64,000 bases of DNA from Chryseobacterium lacus (GCF_003336205.1 NZ_QPIE01000006.1:1-64000); one strand, 5' to 3'. Numbered from the stretch's first letter, positions 50,732 through 60,046 are shown. Translations and numbers: made by a program. Notes: generated by a model not told the origin, from the sequence alone.

Positions 50732-50756
50732 CCGTTTATTTTTTATGTCACTTATA

Positions 50757-52523
50757 ATGAAAAAAATACTCATAGTACTTTTGTTTATTCTGGCTGGGCA
50801 CTATGCCGATGCGCAACCTCCAGCGGGATATTATAATGGGACTGCTACCCTAACCGGTGCAGCCTTGAAAACGAAACTGAAACAAATTATCACCAACGGA
50901 CATTCCGATCAGGGATATAACGGACTCTGGACTGGTTATATGACTACCGACCGTGATTATTTTTATGAAAACGACGGAACTGTTCTCGACATTTATTCAG
51001 AAAACCCTAATGGTCCAGATCCTTATAACTTTACTCCTGGACAAAAACAATGTGGAAATTATTCCAATGAAGGCGACTGTTATAACCGCGAACATATTGT
51101 TCCACAAAGTCTATTTAACGAAGGCAGCCCGATGAAAAATGACATTCATACTGTACGTGCTACCGACGGAAAAGTGAACGGAATGCGAAGCAATTATCCT
51201 TTTGGGAAAGTGGGCAGCGCATCTTTTACTTCCCTCAACGGATCAAAAGTGGGCAGTTCTATTTCCCCGGGATATTCAGGAACTGTTTTTGAGCCTATCG
51301 ACGCTTTTAAAGGTGACGTAGCGAGAATGATTTTTTATTTTGTAACGCGTTATGAAACGCAATTGAGCGGTTTCAATTCCGGAAATATGTTGGGAGGAAG
51401 TGCTTATCCTGGACTTCAAAACTGGCAGCTTCAGCAGCTGATGCTGTGGCACATTCAGGATCCTGTATCCAATGCAGAAATTTCCAGAAATAATGCTTCC
51501 TATACTTTTCAGGGAAACCGGAATCCTTTTATTGATAATCCGCAATGGGTAAATGACATTTGGGGAACACCGGACAGTACGCCCCCAACAGCACCAACAG
51601 CACTAACCGCGACCGGAACTACTACAAATTCTGTTTCGTTAAGCTGGACAGCTTCTACAGATAATATCGCTGTTGCGGCTTATGATATTTATATGAACGG
51701 AACCTACCACTCTACCGTAACAGGAACTTCCGCTAACATTTCCGGACTGACAGCTTCCACTACATATTCTTTTTATGTTATTGCCAAGGATAGTTCAGGA
51801 AACTCCTCCGCTGCCAGCAATACCATTTCTGCTACCACCCTTGCCGGAACTCCGGGAGGAAGTTGCGGTACAGAAGATTTTGAAAATATTCCTACAACAA
51901 ATTCCGGAAGTTACAGCAGCAGAACCTGGACCAACAACGGAATTACTTGGACGGCGACCGATGCCAGAACCGACGAAACTATCAACAACAAAGCAATTAC
52001 CATTCGCAACGGAAGCCTTACCTCTTCCTCAATTTCGGGAGGAATCAGTTCCATCACCTTGACAACGCAGTTGAAATTTTCCGGAAGTGGCGGAAATTTA
52101 AATGTAGAAATCAACGGAGCCAACGTTGGAACCATTCCATACAGCTCAACAGTTACTACAACTACTTTGAGTAATCTGAATATTACAGGAGATGTGGTGA
52201 TTAAAGTTATTCAACCTAACTCTGGAGAACGTGTAGCAATAGATGATCTTACATGGTCATGTTACACCTTAAATACCGCTGAAAACAATGTACAGGAAAC
52301 TATAAAAGTGTATCCTAATCCTGTAGTAAACGGCGTATTGTATGTAAAAGGAAAATATCTCAAGAAAATAATGAGTGCTGAGATTTATAGCTTGGAAGGA
52401 CGTTTGATGCAACGCATTGCGCATCCGTTCAAAACTTCCTCTGAAATCCATCTTAATCATCTTGCAAGAGGAACTTACTTGCTGGTATTAGACGGAAAAT
52501 CTCATAAAATTATTGTTCGATAA
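50757..52523 (+). CDS. T9SS-secreted endonuclease I
   Basis: A 588-residue secreted nuclease. A signal peptide (KKILIVLLFILAGHYADAQ) is followed by an endonuclease I (EndA/NucM-like) domain (about 20-265) with CYNREHIVPQSLFNEGSPMK; the His there is the metal-dependent general base, and DIHTVRATDGKVNGMRSN carries the Asn ligand region. An FN3 domain (about 275-365) leads to a beta-rich segment and a T9SS type A sorting domain (IKVYPNPVVNGVLYVKGKYL ... GTYLLVLDGKS). It should degrade external DNA or RNA, for nutrition or biofilm turnover. A terminator follows. Confidence 0.94.
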   Translation: MKKILIVLLFILAGHYADAQPPAGYYNGTATLTGAALKTKLKQIITNGHSDQGYNGLWTGYMTTDRDYFYENDGTVLDIYSENPNGPDPYNFTPGQKQCGNYSNEGDCYNREHIVPQSLFNEGSPMKNDIHTVRATDGKVNGMRSNYPFGKVGSASFTSLNGSKVGSSISPGYSGTVFEPIDAFKGDVARMIFYFVTRYETQLSGFNSGNMLGGSAYPGLQNWQLQQLMLWHIQDPVSNAEISRNNASYTFQGNRNPFIDNPQWVNDIWGTPDSTPPTAPTALTATGTTTNSVSLSWTASTDNIAVAAYDIYMNGTYHSTVTGTSANISGLTASTTYSFYVIAKDSSGNSSAASNTISATTLAGTPGGSCGTEDFENIPTTNSGSYSSRTWTNNGITWTATDARTDETINNKAITIRNGSLTSSSISGGISSITLTTQLKFSGSGGNLNVEINGANVGTIPYSSTVTTTTLSNLNITGDVVIKVIQPNSGERVAIDDLTWSCYTLNTAENNVQETIKVYPNPVVNGVLYVKGKYLKKIMSAEIYSLEGRLMQRIAHPFKTSSEIHLNHLARGTYLLVLDGKSHKIIVR

Positions 52524-52551
52524 CTTTAAACATCGCAAAAATCATCATCAA

Positions 52552-52578
52552 GGGCTCAGTTTTACTGAGTCTTTTTTG
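52552..52578 (+). terminator. Intrinsic terminator of the T9SS endonuclease gene
   Basis: GGCTCAGT, loop TTT, ACTGAGTC, then TTTTTTG. An 8-bp stem with one G-T pair. The T-run merges with the aroE promoter. Confidence 0.85.
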
Positions 52579-52586
52579 TATTTTTG
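52579..52586 (+). promoter_or_regulatory. -7 box of aroE
   Basis: TATTTTTG, a perfect match, 4 bp before the ATG at 52591. The mRNA is probably leaderless. Confidence 0.55.
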
Positions 52587-52590
52587 AAGG

Positions 52591-53316
52591 ATGAAGCCAC
52601 CAAGAATTTTCGGGCTGATCGGCCGTAATATCTCCTACTCTTTTTCCCAAAAGTATTTCAGCGATAAATTTGACCGTCTAATGCTGGAAGACACCTATCA
52701 GGTTTTTGATCTCAAAGATATTCAAGAAATAGACAAGATTTTCAGAATAGAACGACTTTCCGGGCTGAATGTCACCATTCCTTATAAAGAACAGATTCTT
52801 CCTTACTTAGATGAGCTGAGTGAAGAAGCACAACAAATTGGAGCTGTGAATGTGATCGCGATCCGAAACGGGAAGAAAACCGGATACAATACCGATGCTG
52901 TAGGATTTGAGAAAAGCCTGCTCCTTCTAAAGAAAGATTTTCACAACAGCGCATTAATCTTAGGAAACGGCGGTGCAGCAAAAGCAGTACAGTATGTTTT
53001 CAGACAAATGGATATTCCTTATGAAACAGTGAGCCGGAAAGGAAATCTAAATTTCGAAAATCTCAGTCCGGAGTTTGTTCAACAACGCCGGATTATTGTG
53101 CAGTGTACCCCTGTCGGCACGTTTCCGGCGACGGAAGATTGTGTACCTTTCCCTTTTGAGAGCCTAAGTCCACAACATTTGGTGATTGATCTCATCTACA
53201 ATCCTCCGGTTACGCATTTTTTGAAAAAAGCTGGAATATCCGGCGCCACTACGCTGAACGGCCTCTATATGCTTGAACAACAGGCAGAAAAAGCTTGGCA
53301 ACTCTGGAACCGTTGA
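52591..53316 (+). CDS. aroE: Shikimate dehydrogenase
   Basis: A 241-residue enzyme that reduces 3-dehydroshikimate to shikimate with NADPH. The substrate site is FGLIGRNISYSFSQKYF and LNVTIPYKEQILPYL (the Lys of N-V-T-x-P-x-K), then GYNTDAVGFEKSL, and the nucleotide loop ILGNGGAAKAV. At 241 residues it is shorter than the usual ~270, as is common in Bacteroidota. The -7 box is 4 bp before the ATG, which suggests a leaderless message. Confidence 0.96.
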   Translation: MKPPRIFGLIGRNISYSFSQKYFSDKFDRLMLEDTYQVFDLKDIQEIDKIFRIERLSGLNVTIPYKEQILPYLDELSEEAQQIGAVNVIAIRNGKKTGYNTDAVGFEKSLLLLKKDFHNSALILGNGGAAKAVQYVFRQMDIPYETVSRKGNLNFENLSPEFVQQRRIIVQCTPVGTFPATEDCVPFPFESLSPQHLVIDLIYNPPVTHFLKKAGISGATTLNGLYMLEQQAEKAWQLWNR

Positions 53317-53438
53317 TGCATGCTAAAAAAAGTAAATCCCAAATGAGGTTTCAAAAAAAAATTATTATATTTATTGCCTGATTGTGGCACCATCGCCATA
53401 CTCTGTATATATTGACCTTTATCTCAAAAAGATTTGCT

Positions 53439-55646
53439 ATGATTACGGACCAGCCCAATTCCGAAAACCAAGACATGAACGCTGAAAATAAAGCGGCTCA
53501 ACCGTCAACGTCTGAAAATAAGATCCAACCCAATTCTGAAAATGCTGAAAAAGAGATTTCAGCTCCGGAAGATTCTCAAATAGAAGCTGTTTATGAAGAA
53601 GGAAAAGAAACTTCCAATGAACCGAAGTCTGAAGTTTCTTCTGAAGAAGAACCTGACACTAAACAACCTGAAGAAATTCAGGACAGTTCTGAAAAAGAAC
53701 AGGTTCAGCCAGCATCAGAAAATCAAGAAAACAACACTGAAAACCAAGCTGTTCAACCAATCTCTGAAGATCAAATTCAAACTTCTTCTGAAAATGCAGA
53801 AGAAGAGATTCCGGCTCATGAAGATCCGAAGCCTGAAATGGCGCCTGAAGAGCTGAAGCAAACTTCTGCTGAAGAGAACAAGCTGGAACCGAAATCTGAA
53901 GTTATTTCTGAAGAAAAACCTGTAGCTGAAGAATCTGAAGAAATTCACGAAGCTTTGGAAGACGAACATAAAGAAGACGAACTTTCCGGACTTACTCTGC
54001 CACAGATCATGGAGCGAATGGAACAGCTGATTAATCTAAATAATGCCGGAGCTTACCATAAAAAATTCCACCAACTGAAAGAACATGCTTTCAAAATCAT
54101 TCATGATGAATCTGAAGAGCATAAAAATCAAGCTGCTGATACAGAACTTCCGGAAGAGCGAGTTCATTATGAACACCCTTCTCAGGCCAAACTTTCCGGA
54201 TTAATTTCCATTTTCAGGGAAAAACAAGATGCTTTTCACCAACAGCAAGATGCGGAACAGGCAAAAAATCTGGAACAACGACAAAGTATCATTGAGAGGT
54301 TGAAAAATCTATATACCAATTCGGAACCGGGAGTGAATCTTTTTAAAGAAATCCGGGAAATAAAACAAGAGTGGGGAAATGCCGGACAAGTAGCTAAATC
54401 AGAATTTAAAATACTGAATAACAATTACTTTCATCATCTGAATCAGTTTTATCAGATGCTGGATATGAACAAGGAATATCTGGAACAGGAATACAGCCAT
54501 AATCTTGAGAAAAGACAACATATTATTGAAAGAGCTCAAGAGTTGGAAAAAGAATCTTCCGTACAGAAAGCATTGAACGAACTGCAGTTTCTGCACAAAT
54601 TGTGGAAAGAGGAAGCTGAACCTGTTGCAGAAGAATTCAGAGAAAAAACATGGGAGGTGTTTAAAGAAATTTCTAACAGGATACATGAAAGAAAGAGTGA
54701 GTTGAACGCTCAAATAGAAGCGGAGCAACAAGAGAATCTGGAGAAAAAGAACAACATTATCGAGGAAATTAAGAAACTGGCTTCACCGGAGAAGGAACCC
54801 AATCATCATTATTGGCAAACCGCCATAAAAACTATGGAAGAATTACGGGCCAACTTCCTGAAAACCGGAAATGTTCCCAGAAAAATATCCAATCAGAACT
54901 GGAATGATTTTAAAGAAACCATCCGGAACTTTAATTCCGCTAAAAATGAATTCTACAAAAATCTGAAACACAATCAGCAACACAATCTGGATGAAAAAAT
55001 GAAACTCATCCAAACTGCCAAAGATAATATGCATTCTGAAGATTGGGATACTGCTGTTCCGCTGTTCAAAAAACTTCAGGATGACTGGAAAACGATCGGG
55101 CATGTTCCCAGAAGTATGGCCAATAAAGTGTGGGACGAGTTTCGCGAAGCTTGCAATGTTTTCTTCAACCAATACAGAGCAAAAAACAATGTGCAAAATG
55201 ATAACTGGAAAGAGAATTTTCAGCAGAAAAAAGCACTTCTTGAAGAATTGAAAAACGTGACCGATGAAGAAGGAAGCGTAGAAAAAATAGAACAAATCAA
55301 AACTTCATGGAACAATATCGGGAAAGTACCGAGAGAAAAAATCAGCATCAACTCTGAGTTTAACAAAACCATGAGAGAAAAGATGAAGCTGAACAAAATC
55401 CATGATTATGAACTGAAAGAAGATGGATTGAGCGAAGGTCAAATTACCGATAAAGCCCGAAAAATCAAGAATCAGATTGGAGATCTGGAAGCGGAGATTG
55501 TAAAACTGGAAAACAACATTGGATTTTTTACCAATCCTTCCCGTGAAAATCCGCTTTTGAGAGATACTTACAACACAATTGATCAAAAAAAGGCTCAGTT
55601 GGAATCTATGAAACAAAGCCTTCATCAAATCATTGGAGGCGAATAA
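53439..55646 (+). CDS. DUF349 repeat protein with acidic N-terminal repeats
   Basis: A 735-residue cytoplasmic protein. Residues 1-190 are very acidic and low-complexity and contain two imperfect tandem copies of an ~80-residue unit (SENQDMNAENKAAQPSTSEN and SENQENNTENQAVQPISEDQ as starts). From about 190 the protein is almost all alpha-helical, with several DUF349 domains marked by W-x-x-x-G-x-V-P/A (for example WGNAGQVAKSEF, DDWKTIGHVPRSMANKVWDE and SWNNIGKVPREK). The molecular role of DUF349 is unclear. The Met at 53439 is preferred over 53382. A terminator follows. Confidence 0.9.
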   Translation: MITDQPNSENQDMNAENKAAQPSTSENKIQPNSENAEKEISAPEDSQIEAVYEEGKETSNEPKSEVSSEEEPDTKQPEEIQDSSEKEQVQPASENQENNTENQAVQPISEDQIQTSSENAEEEIPAHEDPKPEMAPEELKQTSAEENKLEPKSEVISEEKPVAEESEEIHEALEDEHKEDELSGLTLPQIMERMEQLINLNNAGAYHKKFHQLKEHAFKIIHDESEEHKNQAADTELPEERVHYEHPSQAKLSGLISIFREKQDAFHQQQDAEQAKNLEQRQSIIERLKNLYTNSEPGVNLFKEIREIKQEWGNAGQVAKSEFKILNNNYFHHLNQFYQMLDMNKEYLEQEYSHNLEKRQHIIERAQELEKESSVQKALNELQFLHKLWKEEAEPVAEEFREKTWEVFKEISNRIHERKSELNAQIEAEQQENLEKKNNIIEEIKKLASPEKEPNHHYWQTAIKTMEELRANFLKTGNVPRKISNQNWNDFKETIRNFNSAKNEFYKNLKHNQQHNLDEKMKLIQTAKDNMHSEDWDTAVPLFKKLQDDWKTIGHVPRSMANKVWDEFREACNVFFNQYRAKNNVQNDNWKENFQQKKALLEELKNVTDEEGSVEKIEQIKTSWNNIGKVPREKISINSEFNKTMREKMKLNKIHDYELKEDGLSEGQITDKARKIKNQIGDLEAEIVKLENNIGFFTNPSRENPLLRDTYNTIDQKKAQLESMKQSLHQIIGGE

Positions 55647-55669
55647 ATTTACATCCTATTAAAAAAAAG

Positions 55670-55698
55670 TGGCGGAGCATCAAGACTTCGCCTTTTTT
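55670..55698 (+). terminator. Intrinsic terminator of the DUF349 gene
   Basis: GGCGGAG, loop CATCAAGA, CTTCGCC and TTTTTT. It lies over the upstream extension of the ribD frame (GTG at 55669), which is why that GTG is not a likely start. Confidence 0.85.
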
Positions 55699-55704
55699 AA
55701 TCCT

Positions 55705-56730
55705 ATGAATCATGATGAAATCTACCTTCACCGGTGTATAGAACTTGCTGAAAAAGCAGCAGGAAACACTTTTCCGAATCCTTTGGTTGGATGTGTTATT
55801 GTGCATAACGGCGTCATTATCGGAGAAGGGTATCATCAACGGGCGGGAAGCCCTCACGCCGAAATTCATGCTATCGCGTCAGTTAAAAATCCAGAACTTT
55901 TGCGGGAATCTACGCTGTATGTTTCCCTTGAACCCTGTTCCCATTACGGAAAAACACCACCCTGCGCTGCGAAACTCGTGGAAATTGGTTTCAAAAGAGT
56001 GGTAATCGGAAGTACAGACTGTAATGAAAAAGTTTGCGGACAAGGTATAAAATTACTGAAACAAGCCGGAATTGACGTAACGACGGGAGTTCTTGAAAAA
56101 GAATGTCGGGAGTTAAACAAAAGATTTTTCACTTATCATGAGAAAAAAAGACCCTACATCCTTCTGAAATGGGCACAGTCTGCAGACGGTTTTATGGACA
56201 AAAATTTCCAGCCGGCAGCAATCTCCGCCCAAATTACCCATCAATATATGCATCAGATGCGCGCCGAGGAACATGCTATTTTAGTGGGAACCAACACTGC
56301 TCTGAACGATAATCCCAGCCTTACAGTTCGTCAGGTTTCGGGGAAAAACCCAATCAGGATTCTTATCGATTTTGATTTGAAAGTTCCTTCTGATTTTAAT
56401 ATTTTTAATGCTGAAGCGAAAACGTTTATTTTCAACTCTGTAAAAGAAATGCAAGAAGGTCATCTTACTTTCATTAAAACAGAAAGACAACATTTTCTGA
56501 AACATCTGATGGCCACTCTCTTTGAGGAACAGATACAATCGGTGATGGTAGAAGGTGGCAGAAACACCCTTCAACAATTTATTGACAGTTCTCTTTGGGA
56601 CGAAGCCGTGGTGATTCATAATGAACACCTACATTTCAAAAAAGGAACAGTAGCTCCGGTTCTGCCCGTTGCTCCTGATGGGAAAAGCGTAATTTCTGAA
56701 AACACGATATATCATTATAAAAATCATTAA
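55705..56730 (+). CDS. ribD: RibD bifunctional riboflavin enzyme
   Basis: A 341-residue deaminase-reductase of riboflavin synthesis. The N-terminal deaminase has the zinc ligands SPHAEIHAI (His-x-Glu) and EPCSHYGKTPPCA (Cys-x8-Cys); the C-terminal reductase has RPYILLKWAQSADGFM and VEGGRNTLQQFIDSSLWDEA. It deaminates the pyrimidine intermediate and then reduces the ribosyl chain. The Met at 55705 is chosen because the upstream GTG (55669) overlaps a terminator stem. No other rib gene is near. Confidence 0.96.
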   Translation: MNHDEIYLHRCIELAEKAAGNTFPNPLVGCVIVHNGVIIGEGYHQRAGSPHAEIHAIASVKNPELLRESTLYVSLEPCSHYGKTPPCAAKLVEIGFKRVVIGSTDCNEKVCGQGIKLLKQAGIDVTTGVLEKECRELNKRFFTYHEKKRPYILLKWAQSADGFMDKNFQPAAISAQITHQYMHQMRAEEHAILVGTNTALNDNPSLTVRQVSGKNPIRILIDFDLKVPSDFNIFNAEAKTFIFNSVKEMQEGHLTFIKTERQHFLKHLMATLFEEQIQSVMVEGGRNTLQQFIDSSLWDEAVVIHNEHLHFKKGTVAPVLPVAPDGKSVISENTIYHYKNH

Positions 56731-56750
56731 TTAAAACTGAAGTATCAGTA

Positions 56751-57353
56751 ATGTATGAATTCACCACAATTGAAACTTCTGTTGATTCCGTTCTTTTAAA
56801 AGAAAAAGGAAGTAAATTTATCGGTTATGCGTTTCCGGTTCATGATGAAAACAGCATGAAAACCTGTCTGGAAGCTGTAAAAACGGAACATCCAAAGGCT
56901 ACACACCATTGTTATGCTTTTCGAATCGGACTTGAAGGTGAATTGCACAGAGCCAACGATGACGGAGAACCTGCAGGAAGCGCTGGACTTCCGATTTACA
57001 ATCAGTTGTTAGCACATGCAGTTACCAATATTCTTCTGATCGTTGTCCGGTATTATGGTGGCACAAAACTCGGTGTTTCAGGATTGGTAAAAGCGTATAA
57101 AGAAACCGCAAAACTGACGTTGGAATCTTCAAAAATTATTACCCGGGAACTTGAGACAGAACTTTCTGCAAGTTTCAGTTTCAGCCAGCAACATCTTATT
57201 TTCACCCTTCTCAACAAAGCCGGAGCGCAGATTATCGAGTTTGAAAGTGAACATAACTGCCGTATCCGTGCCATGGTAAAATTGTCGCAAAAAAAAAGCA
57301 TTTCAGAACAATTGTCCGAAATGCTTCATGTTTCTTTTAGTTTTGCAACTTAA
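56751..57353 (+). CDS. YigZ/IMPACT-family protein
   Basis: A 200-residue protein of the YigZ/IMPACT family, related to the eukaryotic translation regulator IMPACT. The conserved core is SKFIGYAFPV, HPKATHHCYAFRIG, DDGEPAGSAGLPI and VRYYGGTKLGVSGLVKAY. The bacterial function is not settled. It starts 20 bp after ribD on the same strand and overlaps the convergent metallopeptidase gene by 4 bp (57350-57353). Confidence 0.94.
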   Translation: MYEFTTIETSVDSVLLKEKGSKFIGYAFPVHDENSMKTCLEAVKTEHPKATHHCYAFRIGLEGELHRANDDGEPAGSAGLPIYNQLLAHAVTNILLIVVRYYGGTKLGVSGLVKAYKETAKLTLESSKIITRELETELSASFSFSQQHLIFTLLNKAGAQIIEFESEHNCRIRAMVKLSQKKSISEQLSEMLHVSFSFAT

Positions 57354-58039
57354 TCGCTGCTTCTTCCTGTAAGCAGTGAAGCAAAATAAATGAGCTGTGC
57401 AAGCGAACCTAATGCCGCAACAACGTAGGTTCTGGCAGCCCATTTCAAACTGTCCTGAGCGCCTTCATATTCAGCATTATTGGCCAGTGTCCCAGAACTT
57501 CTCAGCCAAGCCAATGCCCGGTTGCTCGCATCATATTCCACAGGTAAAGTAACGAAAGCAAAAAGAGTGGTGACCGCAAATAGGATAACCCCTGCCAGAA
57601 GTAAGGTTTTATTTCCGCTGGTGGCCATCACCAGAATACCAGCCATCAGTACGAACTGAAGAAGCCTAGAAGAAATGTTGACCGCAGGAACCATTTTGGA
57701 ACGAAGTTGCAGCATGGAATATCCTACTGCATGTTGTACTGCATGTCCTGTTTCGTGAGCTGCCACTGCTGCGGCAGCTGCATTTCTCTGCATATAAACA
57801 CCTTCAGATAAATTAATGGTTTTATTTTGTGGATTATAGTGGTCTGTAAGCTGTCCAGGAACAGAGATGACCTGCACATCCTGAATCCCGTTGTCTCGCA
57901 GCATTTTTTCAGCAATTTCTTTTCCGGACATTCCATTCTGCAAATGAACATTCGAGTAATGGGCGAATTTTGAACGGAGCCTGTTCTGTACGATCATACT
58001 TATGATAAAAACAGCTCCGATAATTAAGTAATAACTCAT
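57350..58039 (-). CDS. YugP-type membrane zinc metallopeptidase
   Basis: A 229-residue membrane protein of the YugP family (neutral zinc metallopeptidase). It has an N-terminal membrane segment (YYLIIGAVFIISMIVQNRL), the zinc motif AVAAHETGHAVQHAVGY (HExxH), and two more segments (LLQFVLMAGILVMATSGNKT and LLAGVILFAVTTLFAFVTLP). A conserved segment VEYDASNRALAWL may supply the third ligand region. Substrate unknown. It is convergent with, and overlaps by 4 bp, the YigZ-type gene, and no shared terminator is seen. Confidence 0.92.
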   Translation of the reverse strand: MSYYLIIGAVFIISMIVQNRLRSKFAHYSNVHLQNGMSGKEIAEKMLRDNGIQDVQVISVPGQLTDHYNPQNKTINLSEGVYMQRNAAAAAVAAHETGHAVQHAVGYSMLQLRSKMVPAVNISSRLLQFVLMAGILVMATSGNKTLLLAGVILFAVTTLFAFVTLPVEYDASNRALAWLRSSGTLANNAEYEGAQDSLKWAARTYVVAALGSLAQLIYFASLLTGRSSD

Positions 58040-58126
58040 TGTGTTTGTATAAAATTTTGATTATTTTTTTCTTAACATTTTATGTAAAAACTATGCCAAA
58101 TAAAGCCCATTATGACAAGTTTCAGC

Positions 58127-58134
58127 TATATTTG
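58127..58134 (+). promoter_or_regulatory. -7 box of the GNAT-like gene
   Basis: TATATTTG, a perfect match, 29 bp before the ATG at 58164. Confidence 0.55.
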
Positions 58135-58163
58135 TGTATTGAAATCCAAAAGCCTGAAACATC

Positions 58164-59288
58164 ATGTCCGAGATCTCAGTTATTGAAGTAAAATCCGCCA
58201 AAGAAATGATGGCTTTCATTACATTTCCGATGGAACTTTACAAAAATAACAAAAATTTTGTTCCGCCACTCATTGCGGAAGAGAAAGAAATTTGGAATCC
58301 CCGTCATAATCCCGCTTTACAATATTCTGAAGCGCGACTATATCTCGCCTACAGAGATCAGAAAATCGTTGGAAGAACTGCCGCAATCATTAATTTTAAA
58401 GAAAAAGAAGAACTTGGCATCGATAAAGTCCGGTTCGGATGGATCGATTTTATTGATGACCCCGAGGTTTCGCAAGTGCTGATCGAAAAAATAAAAGATT
58501 TTGCCAGGAAAAAAAACATTCCGAAAATAGAAGGCCCGATGGGATTTACCAATCTGGACAAATCAGGTGTGCTGACCAAAGGTTTCGACCGTTTGGCCAC
58601 CATGATCGGCATTTACAACGCGCCCTATTATGCTGAGCATTTTGAAAAAGCAGGATTAGAAAAAGAGAAAGAATGGGTTGAATATGAGCTGGTATTTCCA
58701 GAACAACTGCCGGAAAAAATCATCAGGTTTAATGATCTCATTCTCCAAAAATATCAACTTAAAGTCCTTAAATTTAATTCAAAGAAAGAAATTCTTCCCT
58801 ATGTAGAACCCATGTTCAAGCTATTGGACGAAACTTATAGACATCTCTCCAGCTATACTCCGATTACGGATGAACAAATTCACACCTACCGTGACAAATA
58901 TTTTAAATTTATTGACAAGGATTACATCGTCGCCATCACAGATTCTCAGGGAAAATTAATTTCGTTCGCCATCACCATGCCTTCGTATTCAAAAGCACTT
59001 CAAAAAGCGAACGGCAGACTGTTTCCTTTTGGTTGGTGGCATCTGTTGCAAGCTGGAAAAAGAAACGACAGAGCAAATTTTTATCTTATTGGCATTCATC
59101 CCGATTATCAGAAAAGAGGGATTACTTCGGTTATTTTTAAAGAAATCTATGAGGTTTTTAAACAAAAAGGAGTGAAATATCTCGAAACGAATCCTGAGTT
59201 GGAAGAAAATAAAGCCATCCAACTTCTTTGGCAAGATTATGAGCCGATAAATCATAAAAGAAGACGAACGTATTCCCTCATACTATGA
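58164..59288 (+). CDS. GNAT-fold protein of unknown function
   Basis: A 374-residue protein. The N-terminal half has the pattern MAFITFPMELYKNNKNFVPP and YLAYRDQKIVGRTAAIIN, and the C-terminal part has RANFYLIGIHPDYQKRGITS, which is the acetyl-CoA-binding R/Q-x-x-G-x-G/A-like segment of GNAT acetyltransferases. GPMGFTNLDKSGVLTKGFDR is a conserved family loop. The substrate is unknown. Its stop codon overlaps the next gene's start (ATGA at 59285-59288), so the two are coupled. Confidence 0.8.
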   Translation: MSEISVIEVKSAKEMMAFITFPMELYKNNKNFVPPLIAEEKEIWNPRHNPALQYSEARLYLAYRDQKIVGRTAAIINFKEKEELGIDKVRFGWIDFIDDPEVSQVLIEKIKDFARKKNIPKIEGPMGFTNLDKSGVLTKGFDRLATMIGIYNAPYYAEHFEKAGLEKEKEWVEYELVFPEQLPEKIIRFNDLILQKYQLKVLKFNSKKEILPYVEPMFKLLDETYRHLSSYTPITDEQIHTYRDKYFKFIDKDYIVAITDSQGKLISFAITMPSYSKALQKANGRLFPFGWWHLLQAGKRNDRANFYLIGIHPDYQKRGITSVIFKEIYEVFKQKGVKYLETNPELEENKAIQLLWQDYEPINHKRRRTYSLIL

Positions 59289-59473
59289 AAAAGCAACTCT
59301 ATATTTATGCCGTTTTGATCGCAATTTTTATCCTTTACAACCAATTTTTTCAGGTAGAGGACGAAAAAACAAACACCATAATCAATATTTTGTTTGCCAG
59401 TTTTCTGTTTCTTTACATTGGATACCTTGCTTTTCTGGCGCTTCGGAAGATTAAAAAAACTTCCCGAAAATAA
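59285..59473 (+). CDS. Small membrane protein, 62 residues
   Basis: Two membrane segments (LYIYAVLIAIFILYNQFF and IINILFASFLFLYIGYLAFL) and a basic tail (RKIKKTSRK). No family recognised. The ATG overlaps the stop codon of the GNAT-like gene, which supports a real, coupled gene. It might be a membrane partner or anchor for that protein, but this is speculative. Confidence 0.75.
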   Translation: MKKQLYIYAVLIAIFILYNQFFQVEDEKTNTIINILFASFLFLYIGYLAFLALRKIKKTSRK

Positions 59474-59562
59474 TTATTTTGAATTATTATAAATTACCTA
59501 AAGCTTATTTTTATCACCTTTGATTTTTAAGGTTTAGATTCTGTTTTTAAGGTAATAATCAT

Positions 59563-59570
59563 TAAATTTG
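59563..59570 (+). promoter_or_regulatory. -7 box of the nuo operon
   Basis: TAAATTTG, a perfect TAnnTTTG match, with about 100 bp of leader before the nuoA ATG at 59675. The leader contains a 15-codon frame starting MECGNDRNKRF (59578), with no evidence of function. Confidence 0.55.
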
Positions 59571-59674
59571 CAGACTATGGAGTGCGGAAATGATAGAAAT
59601 AAAAGATTCATCATTCCGTTCTAAACTTATACTGATGGATAAAATCAGCCATCCCGGAAAGTAAAAAAAAGATT

Positions 59675-60046
59675 ATGAATTTACCTGAAAATTACATTCC
59701 CATTATTATACAGGCAGCTGTAGGGTTGGGTTTTGTATTACTCTCTCTTGCCGGCACTCATTTTCTGGGCCCAAAACAAAGTAAGGCCAAGAATGCTAAG
59801 AATGACACGTTTGAATGCGGAGTGGAAGTAGAAGGCAATGCAAGAACTCCTTTCTCGGTTAAATATTTCCTCACCGCTGTGCTCTTTGTATTATTCGATG
59901 TGGAAATCGTATTCTTCTATCCTTATGCGGTTAATTTCCGGGAATTTGGAATGGAAGGATTTTTAGCGGTTCTTACCTTTGTTTCTGTTTTTTTCCTCGC
60001 ATTTCTTTATGTGTGGAAACGCGGCGCATTGGATTGGGATCGATAA
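59675..60046 (+). CDS. nuoA: NADH-quinone oxidoreductase subunit A
   Basis: A 123-residue membrane subunit of complex I with three segments. Landmarks: the loop KNDTFECGVEVEGNARTPFS, where the conserved Cys sits near the quinone site, and LFVLFDVEIVFFYPYAVNF with the conserved acidic pair in the second segment. It is the first gene of the nuo operon, with nuoB starting 29 bp downstream. Confidence 0.97.
   Translation: MNLPENYIPIIIQAAVGLGFVLLSLAGTHFLGPKQSKAKNAKNDTFECGVEVEGNARTPFSVKYFLTAVLFVLFDVEIVFFYPYAVNFREFGMEGFLAVLTFVSVFFLAFLYVWKRGALDWDR

Noticed and set aside
59571-59674. Riboswitch or attenuator in the nuo leader
   Set aside because: About 100 bp of leader is present, but I found no convincing stem set or T-run; the 15-codon frame in it has no special composition.
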